DNA from: JBDSKH01 sp035495435
Lineage (GTDB): Bacteria > Actinomycetota > Actinomycetes > Actinomycetales > Microbacteriaceae
DNA length: 64,000 nucleotides
Direction: 5' to 3'
NCBI GenBank assembly: GCA_035495435.1
Contig: DATJFV010000054.1
Location: 6,521-70,520 of the forward strand
Shown: positions 7,516 through 16,201 of the stretch, in pieces
Layout: every line of letters starts with the position of its first letter
Numbering within the stretch: the stretch's first letter is position 1
The notes under the pieces: generated by a model
What the model saw: the letters and a program-made list of their open reading frames with translations, nothing else
Database searches by the model: none
Told to the model about the DNA's origin: nothing
Made by a program: the position numbers and the translations under genes

Positions 7516-8538
7516 ATGAGCATCGGCATCCTGACCAGCGGCGGAGACTGCCCCGGCCTCAACGCGGTGATCCGCGCCGCCGTCTTCACGGGCAGCAAAT
7601 TGCACGGCATGGAGTTCGTCGGCTTCAAGAACGGCTGGAAGGGCGTCATCGAAGGCGACACCATCCCGCTGGGGCGCCCGCAGGTGATGGGCATCTCGAA
7701 GCAGGGCGGCACCATCCTCGGCACCTCGCGCACGAACCCGTTCGACGGCGGCGGCCCCGAGCGGGTGGCGCAGGTCATGGAGGAGAAGGGCGTCGACGCG
7801 CTGATCGCGATCGGCGGCGAGGGCACCCTGGCCGCGGCGAAGCGGCTCGCCGACGCCGGCATCAAGATCGTCGGCGTGCCGAAGACGATCGACAACGACC
7901 TGTCGGCCACCGACTACACCTTCGGTTTCGACACGGCGGTGCAGATCGCGACGGATGCCATGGACCGGTTGCGCACGACCGGCGACTCCCATGGGCGCTG
8001 CATGGTGGCCGAGGTGATGGGGCGCCACGTCGGCTGGATCGCCTTGCACTCCGGGATGGCGGCGGGCGCGCACGCGATCCTGATCCCCGAGCAGAAGACG
8101 ACGATGGAGCAGATCTGCGACTGGGTCGAGTCGGCCCGCGACCGCGGTCGCGCCCCGCTGATCTGCGTCGCCGAGGGCTTCAAGCTCGACACCATGGACG
8201 ACCCGCACTCCGAGCGCGGGCTCGACGCGTTCGGCCGCCCGCGCCTGGGCGGCATCGGCGACCAGCTGGCGCCCGAGATCGAGGCCCGCACCGGAATCGA
8301 GACGCGCGCGACGACGCTGGGTCACATCCAGCGCGGCGGAACCCCGACGGCCTACGACCGGGTGCTGGCCACCCGGTACGGCATGGCGGCGATCGAGTCG
8401 ATCCGTGAGAAGCACTGGGGCCGGATGGTGGCGCTGCGCGGCACGCAGATCGTGCACGTGCCGTTCGAGGACGCGCTGGGTCGCCTCAAAGTCGTGCCGC
8501 AGTCGCGGTACGACGAGGCCGCGGTGCTGTTCGGCTGA
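7516..8538 (+). CDS. pfkA: 6-phosphofructokinase
   Basis: 340 residues; phosphorylates fructose 6-phosphate in glycolysis. IGILTSGGDCPGLNAVIRAA is the N-terminal nucleotide site, IGGEGTL the phosphate-binding loop, and PKTIDNDLSATDYTFGFDTA the catalytic segment with TIDND. The pair Gly (GGEGT) and Lys (PKTIDND) matches what is described for actinobacterial group III enzymes such as the ATP-dependent Streptomyces form, whereas PPi enzymes carry Asp at the first site. ATP use is therefore favoured. ATG 7516 lies 7 nt after CAGAAT (7503-7508); ATG 7507 is an alternative. An acuI-like gene follows after 8 bp. Confidence 0.93.
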   Translation: MSIGILTSGGDCPGLNAVIRAAVFTGSKLHGMEFVGFKNGWKGVIEGDTIPLGRPQVMGISKQGGTILGTSRTNPFDGGGPERVAQVMEEKGVDALIAIGGEGTLAAAKRLADAGIKIVGVPKTIDNDLSATDYTFGFDTAVQIATDAMDRLRTTGDSHGRCMVAEVMGRHVGWIALHSGMAAGAHAILIPEQKTTMEQICDWVESARDRGRAPLICVAEGFKLDTMDDPHSERGLDAFGRPRLGGIGDQLAPEIEARTGIETRATTLGHIQRGGTPTAYDRVLATRYGMAAIESIREKHWGRMVALRGTQIVHVPFEDALGRLKVVPQSRYDEAAVLFG

Positions 8539-8546
8539 GGCCCGCC

Positions 8547-9482
8547 ATGCGTGCGATCGAGGTCATCCGGGGCGAGCGGGGCCGCGTCGTGGAACGGGCG
8601 GAACCCGCGGGCGACGGGGTGCTGGTCGATGTGACGCACTCGTCGCTGAACTACAAGGACGCGCTGGCGATCACCGGGCGTCCGGGGGTGATCCGCGCCG
8701 AGACGCTGATCGCCGGGATCGACCTGGTCGGCACCCGCCGCGACACCGGCGCCCGCGTGCTCGTGAACGGGCGCGGCCTCGGCGAAACCCACGACGGCGG
8801 TTTCGCGGAGACCGCCCGCGTTCCGGAGGAGTGGCTCGTCCCGGTGCCCGACCGGTTCACGAACGCTCAGGCCGCTGCGCTCGGCACCGCGGGTTACACG
8901 GCGGCGCTGTGCGTGCTGGCGCTGCGCGAGGCCGGAGCCCTCGACGGCGACGTGGTCGTCACCGGGGCGACGGGCGGGGTCGGGTCGATCGCCCTGGTGC
9001 TGCTCCACGCGATGGGGGTGCGCACGACGGCGGTGACGGGCAAGCCGGAACGCGACTATCTCGCCCGGCTGGGGGCGGCATCCGTCATTGATCGCGCCGA
9101 GTTGGAGCAGCCGGGCAAGCCGCTGCAGGAGGAGCGCTGGTCGGGCGCCATCGACACGGCCGGCGGGCCGATCCTGGCGAACCTGCTCAGCCAGACCCGC
9201 TACGGCGGCACCGTCGCCGCCTGCGGCCTGGCGGCCGCGCCCGACCTGCACGCCAGCATGATGCCGTTCATCCTGCGCGCCGTGTCGCTGGTCGGGATCA
9301 ACTCGGTCTACACCCCCGTCGCCCGGCGCGACGCGGCCTGGCGCCTGCTCGACGAGCACACCGACCTGGCTCTGCTCGACGCACTCACCGCATCCGTACC
9401 CCTCGACGCCGCGGACGCCGCTGCCGAGCGCATCCTGGCCGGGCAGAACACCGGCCGCGTCGTCGTCGACGTGCGCGCCTGA
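8547..9482 (+). CDS. acuI: MDR-family NADPH oxidoreductase, acrylyl-CoA reductase (AcuI/YhdH)-like
   Basis: 311 residues, medium-chain dehydrogenase fold without the zinc-site residues. SSLNYKDALAITGRPGVIR is the N-terminal signature of the AcuI/YhdH group. The nucleotide loop VVTGATGGVGSIALVLLHAMG followed by VTGKPERDYLARLGA indicates NADP(H). These enzymes reduce acryloyl-CoA to propionyl-CoA, which would fit the methylcitrate operon elsewhere in the window, although that link is speculative. It lies 8 bp behind pfkA and is probably cotranscribed. Confidence 0.82.
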   Translation: MRAIEVIRGERGRVVERAEPAGDGVLVDVTHSSLNYKDALAITGRPGVIRAETLIAGIDLVGTRRDTGARVLVNGRGLGETHDGGFAETARVPEEWLVPVPDRFTNAQAAALGTAGYTAALCVLALREAGALDGDVVVTGATGGVGSIALVLLHAMGVRTTAVTGKPERDYLARLGAASVIDRAELEQPGKPLQEERWSGAIDTAGGPILANLLSQTRYGGTVAACGLAAAPDLHASMMPFILRAVSLVGINSVYTPVARRDAAWRLLDEHTDLALLDALTASVPLDAADAAAERILAGQNTGRVVVDVRA

Positions 9483-9519
9483 CCCCCGCCCCGCCCCTGA
9501 CCGTGCCAGGCTTCTGGGC

Positions 9520-9930
9520 ATGAGCCCTCTGCTGATCGCCGGTGCCGTGTTCGCCGCCCTCGCGGCGCTGATCCACGTCTACATCTTCGTGCTCGAGAGC
9601 CTGCGCTGGACGCGGGCGTCGACCCGGCGCATCTTCGGCGTCGCCTCGGAGGACGACGCTCGGGTGACGAAGGCGCTGGCGTTCAACCAGGGCTTCTACA
9701 ACCTGTTCCTCGCCCTCGGCGCGGTGGTCGGCATCGTGCTGCTGCTGACCGGAACCGCGGTGCAGGCCGGGCTCGGGGTCGCTGCGACCGCGCTCGGCAG
9801 CATGGTGCTCGCCGCGACCGTGCTGCTGGTGTCGAATCCGAAGATGGCGCGCAGCGCGGCAATACAGGGGCTCGCACCGCTCGTCGGGCTGGTGCTGCTG
9901 ATCGTTGGTGCCGCCCTTTCTGGGGCGTGA
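9520..9930 (+). CDS. DUF1304 family membrane protein
   Basis: 136 residues with four predicted transmembrane helices (about 3-20, 48-72, 78-100 and 110-132). The sequence IHVYIFVLESLRW near the N-terminus and FNQGFYNLFLALGA in helix 2 are the conserved DUF1304 features. The start ATG follows CAGGCT with a 7-nt gap and no Shine-Dalgarno sequence, so its message may be leaderless. Function unknown. Confidence 0.82.
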   Translation: MSPLLIAGAVFAALAALIHVYIFVLESLRWTRASTRRIFGVASEDDARVTKALAFNQGFYNLFLALGAVVGIVLLLTGTAVQAGLGVAATALGSMVLAATVLLVSNPKMARSAAIQGLAPLVGLVLLIVGAALSGA

Positions 9931-9981
9931 CCCCGCCGCGTCCGCGGCGTAACGTGACCGGCACCTGAGGGGGGTCTGCCG

Positions 9982-11730
9982 GTGGCACGTGTCCGCGCGC
10001 TCGTCGTCGCAGCGATCGCCGTCGCCCTCGTTCTCACCGGGATCGCCCCGGCACTGCCGGCGAGCGCCGCGGTGTCGCGTGAGCTGGCGATCCAGCAGAT
10101 CCTCGCCGACACCAACGCCCTGCGCGCCCAGGTCGGGCTGCAGCCGCTGCGGCGCAACACCGCCCTCGATGCGGTGGCGCAGAACTGGACGCAGCATCAG
10201 GCCGACACCGGCACGATGGCGCACAACCCGAACCTGAGTGCGCAGATCCCGCCCGGCTACAACTGGCGGGGCGAGAACGTGGCCATGGGCTACAGCTACA
10301 AGCTGGTGGTCGCCGCGTGGCGGGCCTCCCCCGGCCACTACGCCAACATCGTGCGCTCGGAGTACACCGACATCGGCATCGGCTACGTGGAGAAGAACGG
10401 CACCGCCTGGTACACGCAGGACTTCGTGCAGTACTCCCGGCCGGGCCCGGCCGCCCCGGTGCCCTCGCCCACGCCCGACGCGGCGCCGGTGCCCCAGGTC
10501 AGCGGCAACACCATCGTCGACGCCCGCACCGGCCGGGTCTGGGTGCCGCACGGGGTCAACTGGCCGAGCTTCGAGTACGCCTGCCAGCAGGGCTGGGACT
10601 ACACCCAGGGTGGGGCGACGGATGCCGCGGCGGCCGCCATGCGCGGCTGGGGCATCGACCTGGTGCGGCTTCCGCTCAACGAGCAGTGCTGGATGGGCTG
10701 GGAATCGAACCCGCACTACGGCACGGTCACCGGGTACCGCCAGGCGGTGCGGGCGTTCGTCGACATCCTGAACGCGCACGGCATCGTCGTGGTGCTCGAC
10801 CTGCACTGGTCGGCGCCGCCGGGTCAGCAGGCCGACGGGCAACGGGCGATGGCGACGACCCGGTCGGTGCTGTTCTGGCAGTCGGTCGCAGCGGCCTTCG
10901 CGAAGGTGCCGTCGGTCATCTTCGATGCGTTCAACGAGCCGTACTCGCGCGGGTCGTTCACGCTCAGCTGGTCGTGCTGGAAGAGCGGCGGATGCCGGGC
11001 GCCCGACGAGAACGACACCACCGCGACCAGCGGCCAGACCTTCACCGTCGCCGGCATGCAGGCGATCGTGACCGCGATCCGCAAGGCGGGTGCGAAGCAG
11101 CCGATCATGCTCGCCGGGCTCGACTACGCCAACGACCTGCGCGGCTGGCTGGCGAACCGTCCCTCCGACGGCCAGCTGATCGCCTCGTGGCACAACTATC
11201 CGGGGCAGCGCTGCCAGACGCTCACCTGCTGGAACGCCGAGATCGCGCCGGTCGCGGCACAGGTTCCGGTGATCACCAGTGAGTTCGGCATGACCCGCGC
11301 CGACACCGACACGATGACCCCGTTCATGACCTGGGCCGACGCCCACGGCATCGGCTACGCGCCGTGGGCGTGGTGGGTGGTCGATGCCTCCGAGTCGCCG
11401 TCGGCGGCGCTCTACGCGCTGATCACCGACGATGAGACGTTCGCCCCGAAGGAGCCGGAGGGCACACTGTACTCCGCGCACCTGGCGAGCCTGGCCGGCC
11501 CGGCGGTCGCCCCCCCGCCGCCGGGTCGCACCGGCCCCTCACCGGTTCCCACCGGGACACCCGCTCCCCGGCCACCTGCGGCGACGCCGACGCCCGAGCC
11601 GCGCGATCCGGCGAGCACATCGGGCGCTGCGGCGCTCGCACCGTCGAGCGAGTCCACGCCGACGCCGGCCCCGGCCCCCGAGCCGGAGCTCAAGGTCGGG
11701 CTCTGGCTGCCGCCGCGCCGGATGGGGTAG
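9982..11730 (+). CDS. Secreted CAP-domain / GH5 cellulase fusion with Pro-rich tail
   Basis: 582 residues. Residues 1-30 form a signal peptide ending ASAA. Residues about 31-152 are a CAP/SCP (PR-1-like) domain: the last part of its core is visible in the motifs HNPNL, GENVAMGY and SPGHYANI. A short Pro-rich linker (153-173) leads to a GH5 domain (about 174-515). Candidate catalytic residues are Glu329 in FDAFNEP (acid/base) and Glu444 in ITSEFGM (nucleophile), with HGVNWPSFE and LDLHWSAPPG also typical of GH5. The C-terminal about 65 residues are Pro/Thr/Ala-rich. The GTG start follows GAGGGGGG. It probably degrades beta-glucan or cellulose outside the cell; the role of the CAP domain is open. 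Confidence 0.85.
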   Translation: MARVRALVVAAIAVALVLTGIAPALPASAAVSRELAIQQILADTNALRAQVGLQPLRRNTALDAVAQNWTQHQADTGTMAHNPNLSAQIPPGYNWRGENVAMGYSYKLVVAAWRASPGHYANIVRSEYTDIGIGYVEKNGTAWYTQDFVQYSRPGPAAPVPSPTPDAAPVPQVSGNTIVDARTGRVWVPHGVNWPSFEYACQQGWDYTQGGATDAAAAAMRGWGIDLVRLPLNEQCWMGWESNPHYGTVTGYRQAVRAFVDILNAHGIVVVLDLHWSAPPGQQADGQRAMATTRSVLFWQSVAAAFAKVPSVIFDAFNEPYSRGSFTLSWSCWKSGGCRAPDENDTTATSGQTFTVAGMQAIVTAIRKAGAKQPIMLAGLDYANDLRGWLANRPSDGQLIASWHNYPGQRCQTLTCWNAEIAPVAAQVPVITSEFGMTRADTDTMTPFMTWADAHGIGYAPWAWWVVDASESPSAALYALITDDETFAPKEPEGTLYSAHLASLAGPAVAPPPPGRTGPSPVPTGTPAPRPPAATPTPEPRDPASTSGAAALAPSSESTPTPAPAPEPELKVGLWLPPRRMG

Positions 11731-11745
11731 TCGAGTCCCTGCGCG

Positions 11746-13080
11746 TCAGGGGCGCTCGGCGGCGGCCGCCGCCCGGGCGGCCGCGGGGAGCGCGTCGACG
11801 ATGCGGTCGAGGTGCTCCGCGGTGTGCGCCGCCGAGAGGAACCAGGCCTCGAACACCGACGGCGGCAGCGCCACGCCCTGCTCGAGCATGGCGTGGAAGA
11901 ACGGCGGGTAGCGCCACGCCTCCTGGTCTTTCGCGTCGGCGTAGTCGCGCACCGGGTCACCGCGGAAGGCGAGCGAGAAGAGGCTCCCGGCGCGCGGGGT
12001 GACGTGCGCGACGCCGGCCGCCGACAACGCCGCCGACACCTCCGTCGCCAGCCGCTCGGCGGCGGCATCGACCTGCGCGTACACCTCGGGCGTCGCGAGG
12101 CGCAGCGTCGCAAGCCCGGCGGCCACGGCGACCGGGTTCCCGCTGAGCGTGCCCGCCTGGTACACCGGGCCGGTCGGGGCGAGCAGATCGAGGATCTCGG
12201 CGCGGCCGCCCAGCGCGGCCAGCGGCATCCCGCCCCCGATCACCTTGCCGAAGGTGATCAGGTCGGGTGTCCAGCCCAGCCCGTCGGGGACGACCGCGCC
12301 CGCCTCCAGCCCCCACCATCCGGCCGGGCCGACCCGGAACCCGGTGAGCACCTCGTCGAGGATGAGGAGAGCGCCGTGCTCGTGTGCGAGAGCGGCGAGC
12401 GCCCGGTTGAACCCGCGCCCCGGAGCCAGCACCCCCGCATTCGCGCCTGCCGCCTCGGTGATCACGGCCGCGATGCGTCCGGGGTGCGCGGAGAACGCCG
12501 CACGCACGGCATCCAGATCGTTGTACGGCAGTACCAGCGTCTGCGCCGCCACCGGTGCCGGAATGCCCGCCGATCCCGGCAGCCCGAGCGTCGCCACCCC
12601 CGACCCCGACTCGGCCAGCAGCCCGTCGGAGTGGCCGTGGTAGTGCCCGGAGAACTTGATCAGCACGTCGCGCCCGGTGGCTCCGCGCGCCAGCCGGATG
12701 GCGGTCATCGTGGCCTCGGTGCCGGTGGACACCAGCCGCAGCTTCTCGACGCCGCGCACCCCCTGCACGCAGAGCCGCTCGCGCACCAGTTCGGCCAGCT
12801 CGGTCTCGCCGGGATGCGGTGCCCCGTACGACAGCCCGCGCGCGGCGGCGGCCTGGACGGCCGCGACCACCTCGGGGTGCGCGTGCCCGAGCAGCGCCGG
12901 CCCCCACGACATGACGAGGTCGATGTACGCGCGGCCCTCGACGTCGGTGATGGTGGCGCCGCGGGCGCTCGCGATGGAGCGCGGGGTGCCACCGACCGAG
13001 CCGTACGCCCGCACCGGCGAGTTCACCCCGCCGGGGATGAGCGCCCGGGCGCGCTTCGCCGCCTCGTCGTTGGTGGTCAC
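11746..13080 (-). CDS. hemL: Glutamate-1-semialdehyde 2,1-aminomutase
   Basis: 444 residues, PLP-dependent class III aminotransferase fold. It converts glutamate-1-semialdehyde to 5-aminolevulinate. The cofactor region ILDEVLTGFRVGPAGWW contains the PLP-contact Asp, and TFGKVIGGGMPLAALGG the Schiff-base Lys, both typical of GSAM rather than of other class III enzymes. The GTG start overlaps the stop of the upstream membrane-protein gene by 4 bp. It is the last gene of the haem cluster, while hemA, which makes its substrate, opens the divergent transcript. Confidence 0.94.
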   Translation of the reverse strand: MTTNDEAAKRARALIPGGVNSPVRAYGSVGGTPRSIASARGATITDVEGRAYIDLVMSWGPALLGHAHPEVVAAVQAAAARGLSYGAPHPGETELAELVRERLCVQGVRGVEKLRLVSTGTEATMTAIRLARGATGRDVLIKFSGHYHGHSDGLLAESGSGVATLGLPGSAGIPAPVAAQTLVLPYNDLDAVRAAFSAHPGRIAAVITEAAGANAGVLAPGRGFNRALAALAHEHGALLILDEVLTGFRVGPAGWWGLEAGAVVPDGLGWTPDLITFGKVIGGGMPLAALGGRAEILDLLAPTGPVYQAGTLSGNPVAVAAGLATLRLATPEVYAQVDAAAERLATEVSAALSAAGVAHVTPRAGSLFSLAFRGDPVRDYADAKDQEAWRYPPFFHAMLEQGVALPPSVFEAWFLSAAHTAEHLDRIVDALPAAARAAAAAERP

Positions 13081-13526
13081 GCCGGCTCCAGCCCGACCGG
13101 CTCCAACCCGAGGTGCCGGCGCACCTCGGCAGCGTGGGTGAGCACCCGCTCCCGGGAAGCGACGGTCGCACCGACCTCGCGCACCCAGCCCGACGCGGGG
13201 CGGAACGACAGCAGCCCCAGCACCGGGTCCTTCGGGTCGAGGAAGCGCCAGTAGGGCAGCACCACGACGGCGGTCAGCTCGCCGGGGCCGTACCGGAAGT
13301 CGCGGAACCAGCCGCGCACCAGCACGCCGTCACCGGCCAGGAACACCCCGACGAACAGCGAGCGCACCGCGAGTGCCGCCACGGCGAGTTCGATCGCGAG
13401 AGCCAGCGGCCAGCCGCTCGCGTCGGCCGCGAGCCAGACCCCGAGGAACACGCTGACGACGGCGAACGCGCCGACGGCGAAGATCCGGGGCACCAGGCCC
13501 GACCCGCGCAGCCGTGTCGTGGTCAC
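13077..13526 (-). CDS. Small two-helix membrane protein with PH-like region
   Basis: 149 residues. Two transmembrane helices (about 12-34 and 38-62) precede a beta-rich part beginning DGVLVRGWFRDFRYGPGELTAVVV, which resembles the bacterial PH-like domains found after paired helices. The tail is a basic amphipathic stretch. It overlaps hemB and hemL by 4 bp on each side, so it is translated as part of the haem operon. I do not recognise a specific function; a membrane-associated accessory role is a guess from position only. Confidence 0.75.
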   Translation of the reverse strand: MTTTRLRGSGLVPRIFAVGAFAVVSVFLGVWLAADASGWPLALAIELAVAALAVRSLFVGVFLAGDGVLVRGWFRDFRYGPGELTAVVVLPYWRFLDPKDPVLGLLSFRPASGWVREVGATVASRERVLTHAAEVRRHLGLEPVGLEPA

Positions 13527-14521
13527 CGGCCGGCCACCCGCTCGGCGTACTCGAGCGCGAAGTAGGTGAGCACCGCATCCGCCCCCGCCCGCACGATCGA
13601 GGTCAGCGACTCGTCGATCGCGCGCTCGCGATCGATCCAGCCATGGGCCGCAGCGGCCTCGATCATGGCGTACTCGCCGCTCACCTGGTACGCCCAGACC
13701 GGCACCGGGGATGCGGCGGCCGCGTCGGCGAGCACATCGAGGTACGACATGGCCGGCTTCACCATGACCACGTCGGCGCCCTCGTCGACGTCGAGCAGCA
13801 CCTCGCGCAGACCCTCGCGCCGGTTGCCCGGATCGAGCTGGTAGCTGCGCCGGTCGCCCTGCAGCGACGACTGCACCGCCTCACGGAACGGGCCGTAGAA
13901 CGCCGAGGCGTACTTCGCGGCGTAGCCCAGCAGCGCGGTGCCGGTGTGCCCGGCGGTGTCGAGCGCGTCGCGCACGACGGCGACTTGGCCGTCCATCATG
14001 CCGCTCAGCCCCAGCATCGCCGAGCCCGCCTCGGCCTGAGCGAGCCCCATCGCGGCGTACCGCTCGAGCGAGGCGTCGTTGTCGACCCGGCCCCGCGCGT
14101 CGAGCACCCCGCAGTGGCCGTGGTCGGTGAACTCGTCGAGGCACAGGTCGGTCTGCACGACCAGCGCATCGCCGGCCTCGGCCACGGCGACGCGGGTCGC
14201 GACGTTCAGGATGCCGTCGGGGTCGGTCGCGCCGGTCCCGGTCGCGTCCTTGTGCTCGGGCACCCCGAAGAGCATCACCCCGCCGATGCCGGCGGTAGCG
14301 GCACGGTGCAGCTCGGCCTTCAACGAATCGAGGCTGTGCTGCACGACGCCGGGCATCGAGCCGATCGGCACCGGCTCGGTGGCCCCCTCGCGCACGAAGA
14401 GCGGAAGGATCAGTTGCCCGGCGTCGATCCGGGTCTCGCGCGCCAGCCGGCGCAGCGCGGGCGTCGCACGCAGGCGCCGCGGCCGGATGACCGGGCCGTG
14501 CACCGCGCCCTGGTCACTCAT
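13523..14521 (-). CDS. hemB: Porphobilinogen synthase (delta-aminolevulinic acid dehydratase)
   Basis: 332 residues; condenses two 5-aminolevulinate molecules. MVKPAMSYLDVL holds the Schiff-base Lys. The metal-site segment reads DLCLDEFTDHGHCG: compared with zinc enzymes (Cys-x-Cys-x7-Cys) the middle Cys is Asp, while the first and third are kept, so metal use may differ from classical zinc enzymes. ATG 14521 overlaps hemD by 8 bp. Membership of the haem operon agrees with the function. Confidence 0.94.
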   Translation of the reverse strand: MSDQGAVHGPVIRPRRLRATPALRRLARETRIDAGQLILPLFVREGATEPVPIGSMPGVVQHSLDSLKAELHRAATAGIGGVMLFGVPEHKDATGTGATDPDGILNVATRVAVAEAGDALVVQTDLCLDEFTDHGHCGVLDARGRVDNDASLERYAAMGLAQAEAGSAMLGLSGMMDGQVAVVRDALDTAGHTGTALLGYAAKYASAFYGPFREAVQSSLQGDRRSYQLDPGNRREGLREVLLDVDEGADVVMVKPAMSYLDVLADAAAASPVPVWAYQVSGEYAMIEAAAAHGWIDRERAIDESLTSIVRAGADAVLTYFALEYAERVAGR

Positions 14522-15275
14522 TGACGGCGTACTCCACGAGAGCGTCGATCAGCGACTCGGCCGAGCGCTCCTCGGCGATGACGTGCACCGGCAGGCCGGC
14601 GGCACGCGCGTCGAAGGCGGTGCGCGGCCCGATGCAGGCGATCACGATCTCGGCGGGCAGCTCGGGCAGCTCGGCGGCCAGCTGCCGGGCGACGCTGCCC
14701 GAGGTGACGAGGACCCCGCGGATCGCACCGGACTGCAGGTCGGCCTTCACCGCGGGCGCGATGGGCAACCCGACGGTGCGGTAGGCGGTGACGTACTCGA
14801 CGGCGAAGCCCAGCTTCGACAGTCCCGCGACCAGCGTCGGATCGGCGATGTCGGACTGCGGGATCAGCACCCGGCCGCGGATCTCGCTCGCCGGCCACTC
14901 CTTCACCAGACCCCGCGCCGAGTTGTCGGCACCGGGAACGAAGTCGACCCGGTACCCCGCCAGCTGCAGGGCCGCGGCGGTGGTCTCGCCGACCGCGGCG
15001 ATCCGCGTCGAGTCGGGCACCCGGACGCCCTGACCGCTGAGCACGTCGACGGTGGTGGCGCTGGTGACGACGAGCCAGTCGTACTGGCCGTCCTGCAATT
15101 CGTGCAGGGCGTTGGCCAGCGGTGTCGGATCTTCGGCGCTGGCGAAGTTGATCAGCGGCGCGATCACCGGCGCGGCGCCGAACCCGCGCAGGGTCGCGGC
15201 GACCGCGTCGCCCCAGGTTCCCCCACGCGGCACCAGCACTCGCCAGCCGCTGAGCGGCTTGTCGGCCACCGTCAT
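14514..15275 (-). CDS. hemD: Uroporphyrinogen-III synthase
   Basis: 253 residues. The family is poorly conserved; the call rests on the two-domain alternating pattern (WRVLVPRGGTWGDAVAATLRGFGA near the N-terminus, DWLVVTSATTVDVL about residue 78, and VLVTSGSVARQL plus IACIGPRTAFDARAAGLPVHVIA in the C-terminal half) and on its position between hemC and hemB. It closes hydroxymethylbilane with ring-D inversion. The ATG overlaps the hemC stop by 4 bp. Confidence 0.9.
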   Translation of the reverse strand: MTVADKPLSGWRVLVPRGGTWGDAVAATLRGFGAAPVIAPLINFASAEDPTPLANALHELQDGQYDWLVVTSATTVDVLSGQGVRVPDSTRIAAVGETTAAALQLAGYRVDFVPGADNSARGLVKEWPASEIRGRVLIPQSDIADPTLVAGLSKLGFAVEYVTAYRTVGLPIAPAVKADLQSGAIRGVLVTSGSVARQLAAELPELPAEIVIACIGPRTAFDARAAGLPVHVIAEERSAESLIDALVEYAVNE

Positions 15276-16201
15276 CCGGCACCTCCGAGCGGAGCGAGAT
15301 CGGCGGCGCCCGCCTCGAGCAGTTCGGCCGCGACCCGGCCGGCGAGCTCACCCGCGGGGTCGGCCACGTCTTCGGGGTAGAGCGCGTGGGCGCTGCTCAG
15401 CCGCTGGGCACCGTCGGGGGCGTAGACCCGCGCGCTGAGGAACAGCAGGCCGTCGTCGAGCAGCGCGTGCGCACCGATGGGGGCCGCGCAGCCCGCTTCG
15501 AGCCGGGCCAGCACGCCGCGCTCGGCGGTGGCGGCGAGGCGGGTGGGGCGGTGGTCGAGCTTCGCCAGCCGGGCGCGCAGCCCGGTCGGGGCGTCACCGC
15601 GTGCCTCGACGGCCAGGGCACCCTGGGCCGGTGCGGTCGGCCAGGGGTCGATGCCGAAGAACTCGGTCACGGCATCCAGCCGCCCGAGCCGTTCGAGACC
15701 GGCGGCGGCCAGCACCACCGCGTCGAGGTCGTCCCCGACCCGCGCCAGCCGGGAGTCGACGTTGCCGCGGATCTCGACCACCTCCAGGTCGGGGCGGCGC
15801 GCCAGCAGCTGCGCGCGGCGGCGGGGCGACCCGGTGCCGACCCGCGCACCGGGTGCGAGTGTGTCGAGAGTCAGCCCGTCGGCGGCGCAGAGCGCATCGC
15901 GGGCGTCACCCCGGCGCGGGATGGCGACGATCTCGAGCCCGTCGGGCTGCTGCGTCGGCAGGTCCTTGAACGAGTGCACGAGAGCGTCGACCTCGCCGGC
16001 CAGCAGCGCCGTGCGCAGAGCCGTCGCGAAGACCCCGGTGCCGCCGAGATCGGCGAGGGCCGCGGTCGAGGTGTCGCCCTCGGTGGAGATCACCACCAGT
16101 TCGGCTCCGAGCTTGTCGGCGACCGGTTGCGCCTGGGCGAGCGCGAGGGCGCTGCCGCGCGTTCCGATGCGCAGGGTTCCGCCGCTGCCCGCGCCGCTCA
16201 C
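15272..16201 (-). CDS. hemC: Hydroxymethylbilane synthase (porphobilinogen deaminase)
   Basis: 309 residues; polymerises four porphobilinogen units. LRIGTRGSALALAQAQPVAD at residues 8-27 is the N-terminal signature. VHSFKDLPTQQPDGL and GTGSPRRRAQLLARRPDLEV give the substrate-binding Lys/Arg set, and ARLEAGCAAPIGAHA holds the Cys that carries the dipyrromethane cofactor. The GTG at 16201 overlaps hemH by 4 bp and removes an unrelated upstream extension. Confidence 0.95.
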   Translation of the reverse strand: MSGAGSGGTLRIGTRGSALALAQAQPVADKLGAELVVISTEGDTSTAALADLGGTGVFATALRTALLAGEVDALVHSFKDLPTQQPDGLEIVAIPRRGDARDALCAADGLTLDTLAPGARVGTGSPRRRAQLLARRPDLEVVEIRGNVDSRLARVGDDLDAVVLAAAGLERLGRLDAVTEFFGIDPWPTAPAQGALAVEARGDAPTGLRARLAKLDHRPTRLAATAERGVLARLEAGCAAPIGAHALLDDGLLFLSARVYAPDGAQRLSSAHALYPEDVADPAGELAGRVAAELLEAGAADLAPLGGAG

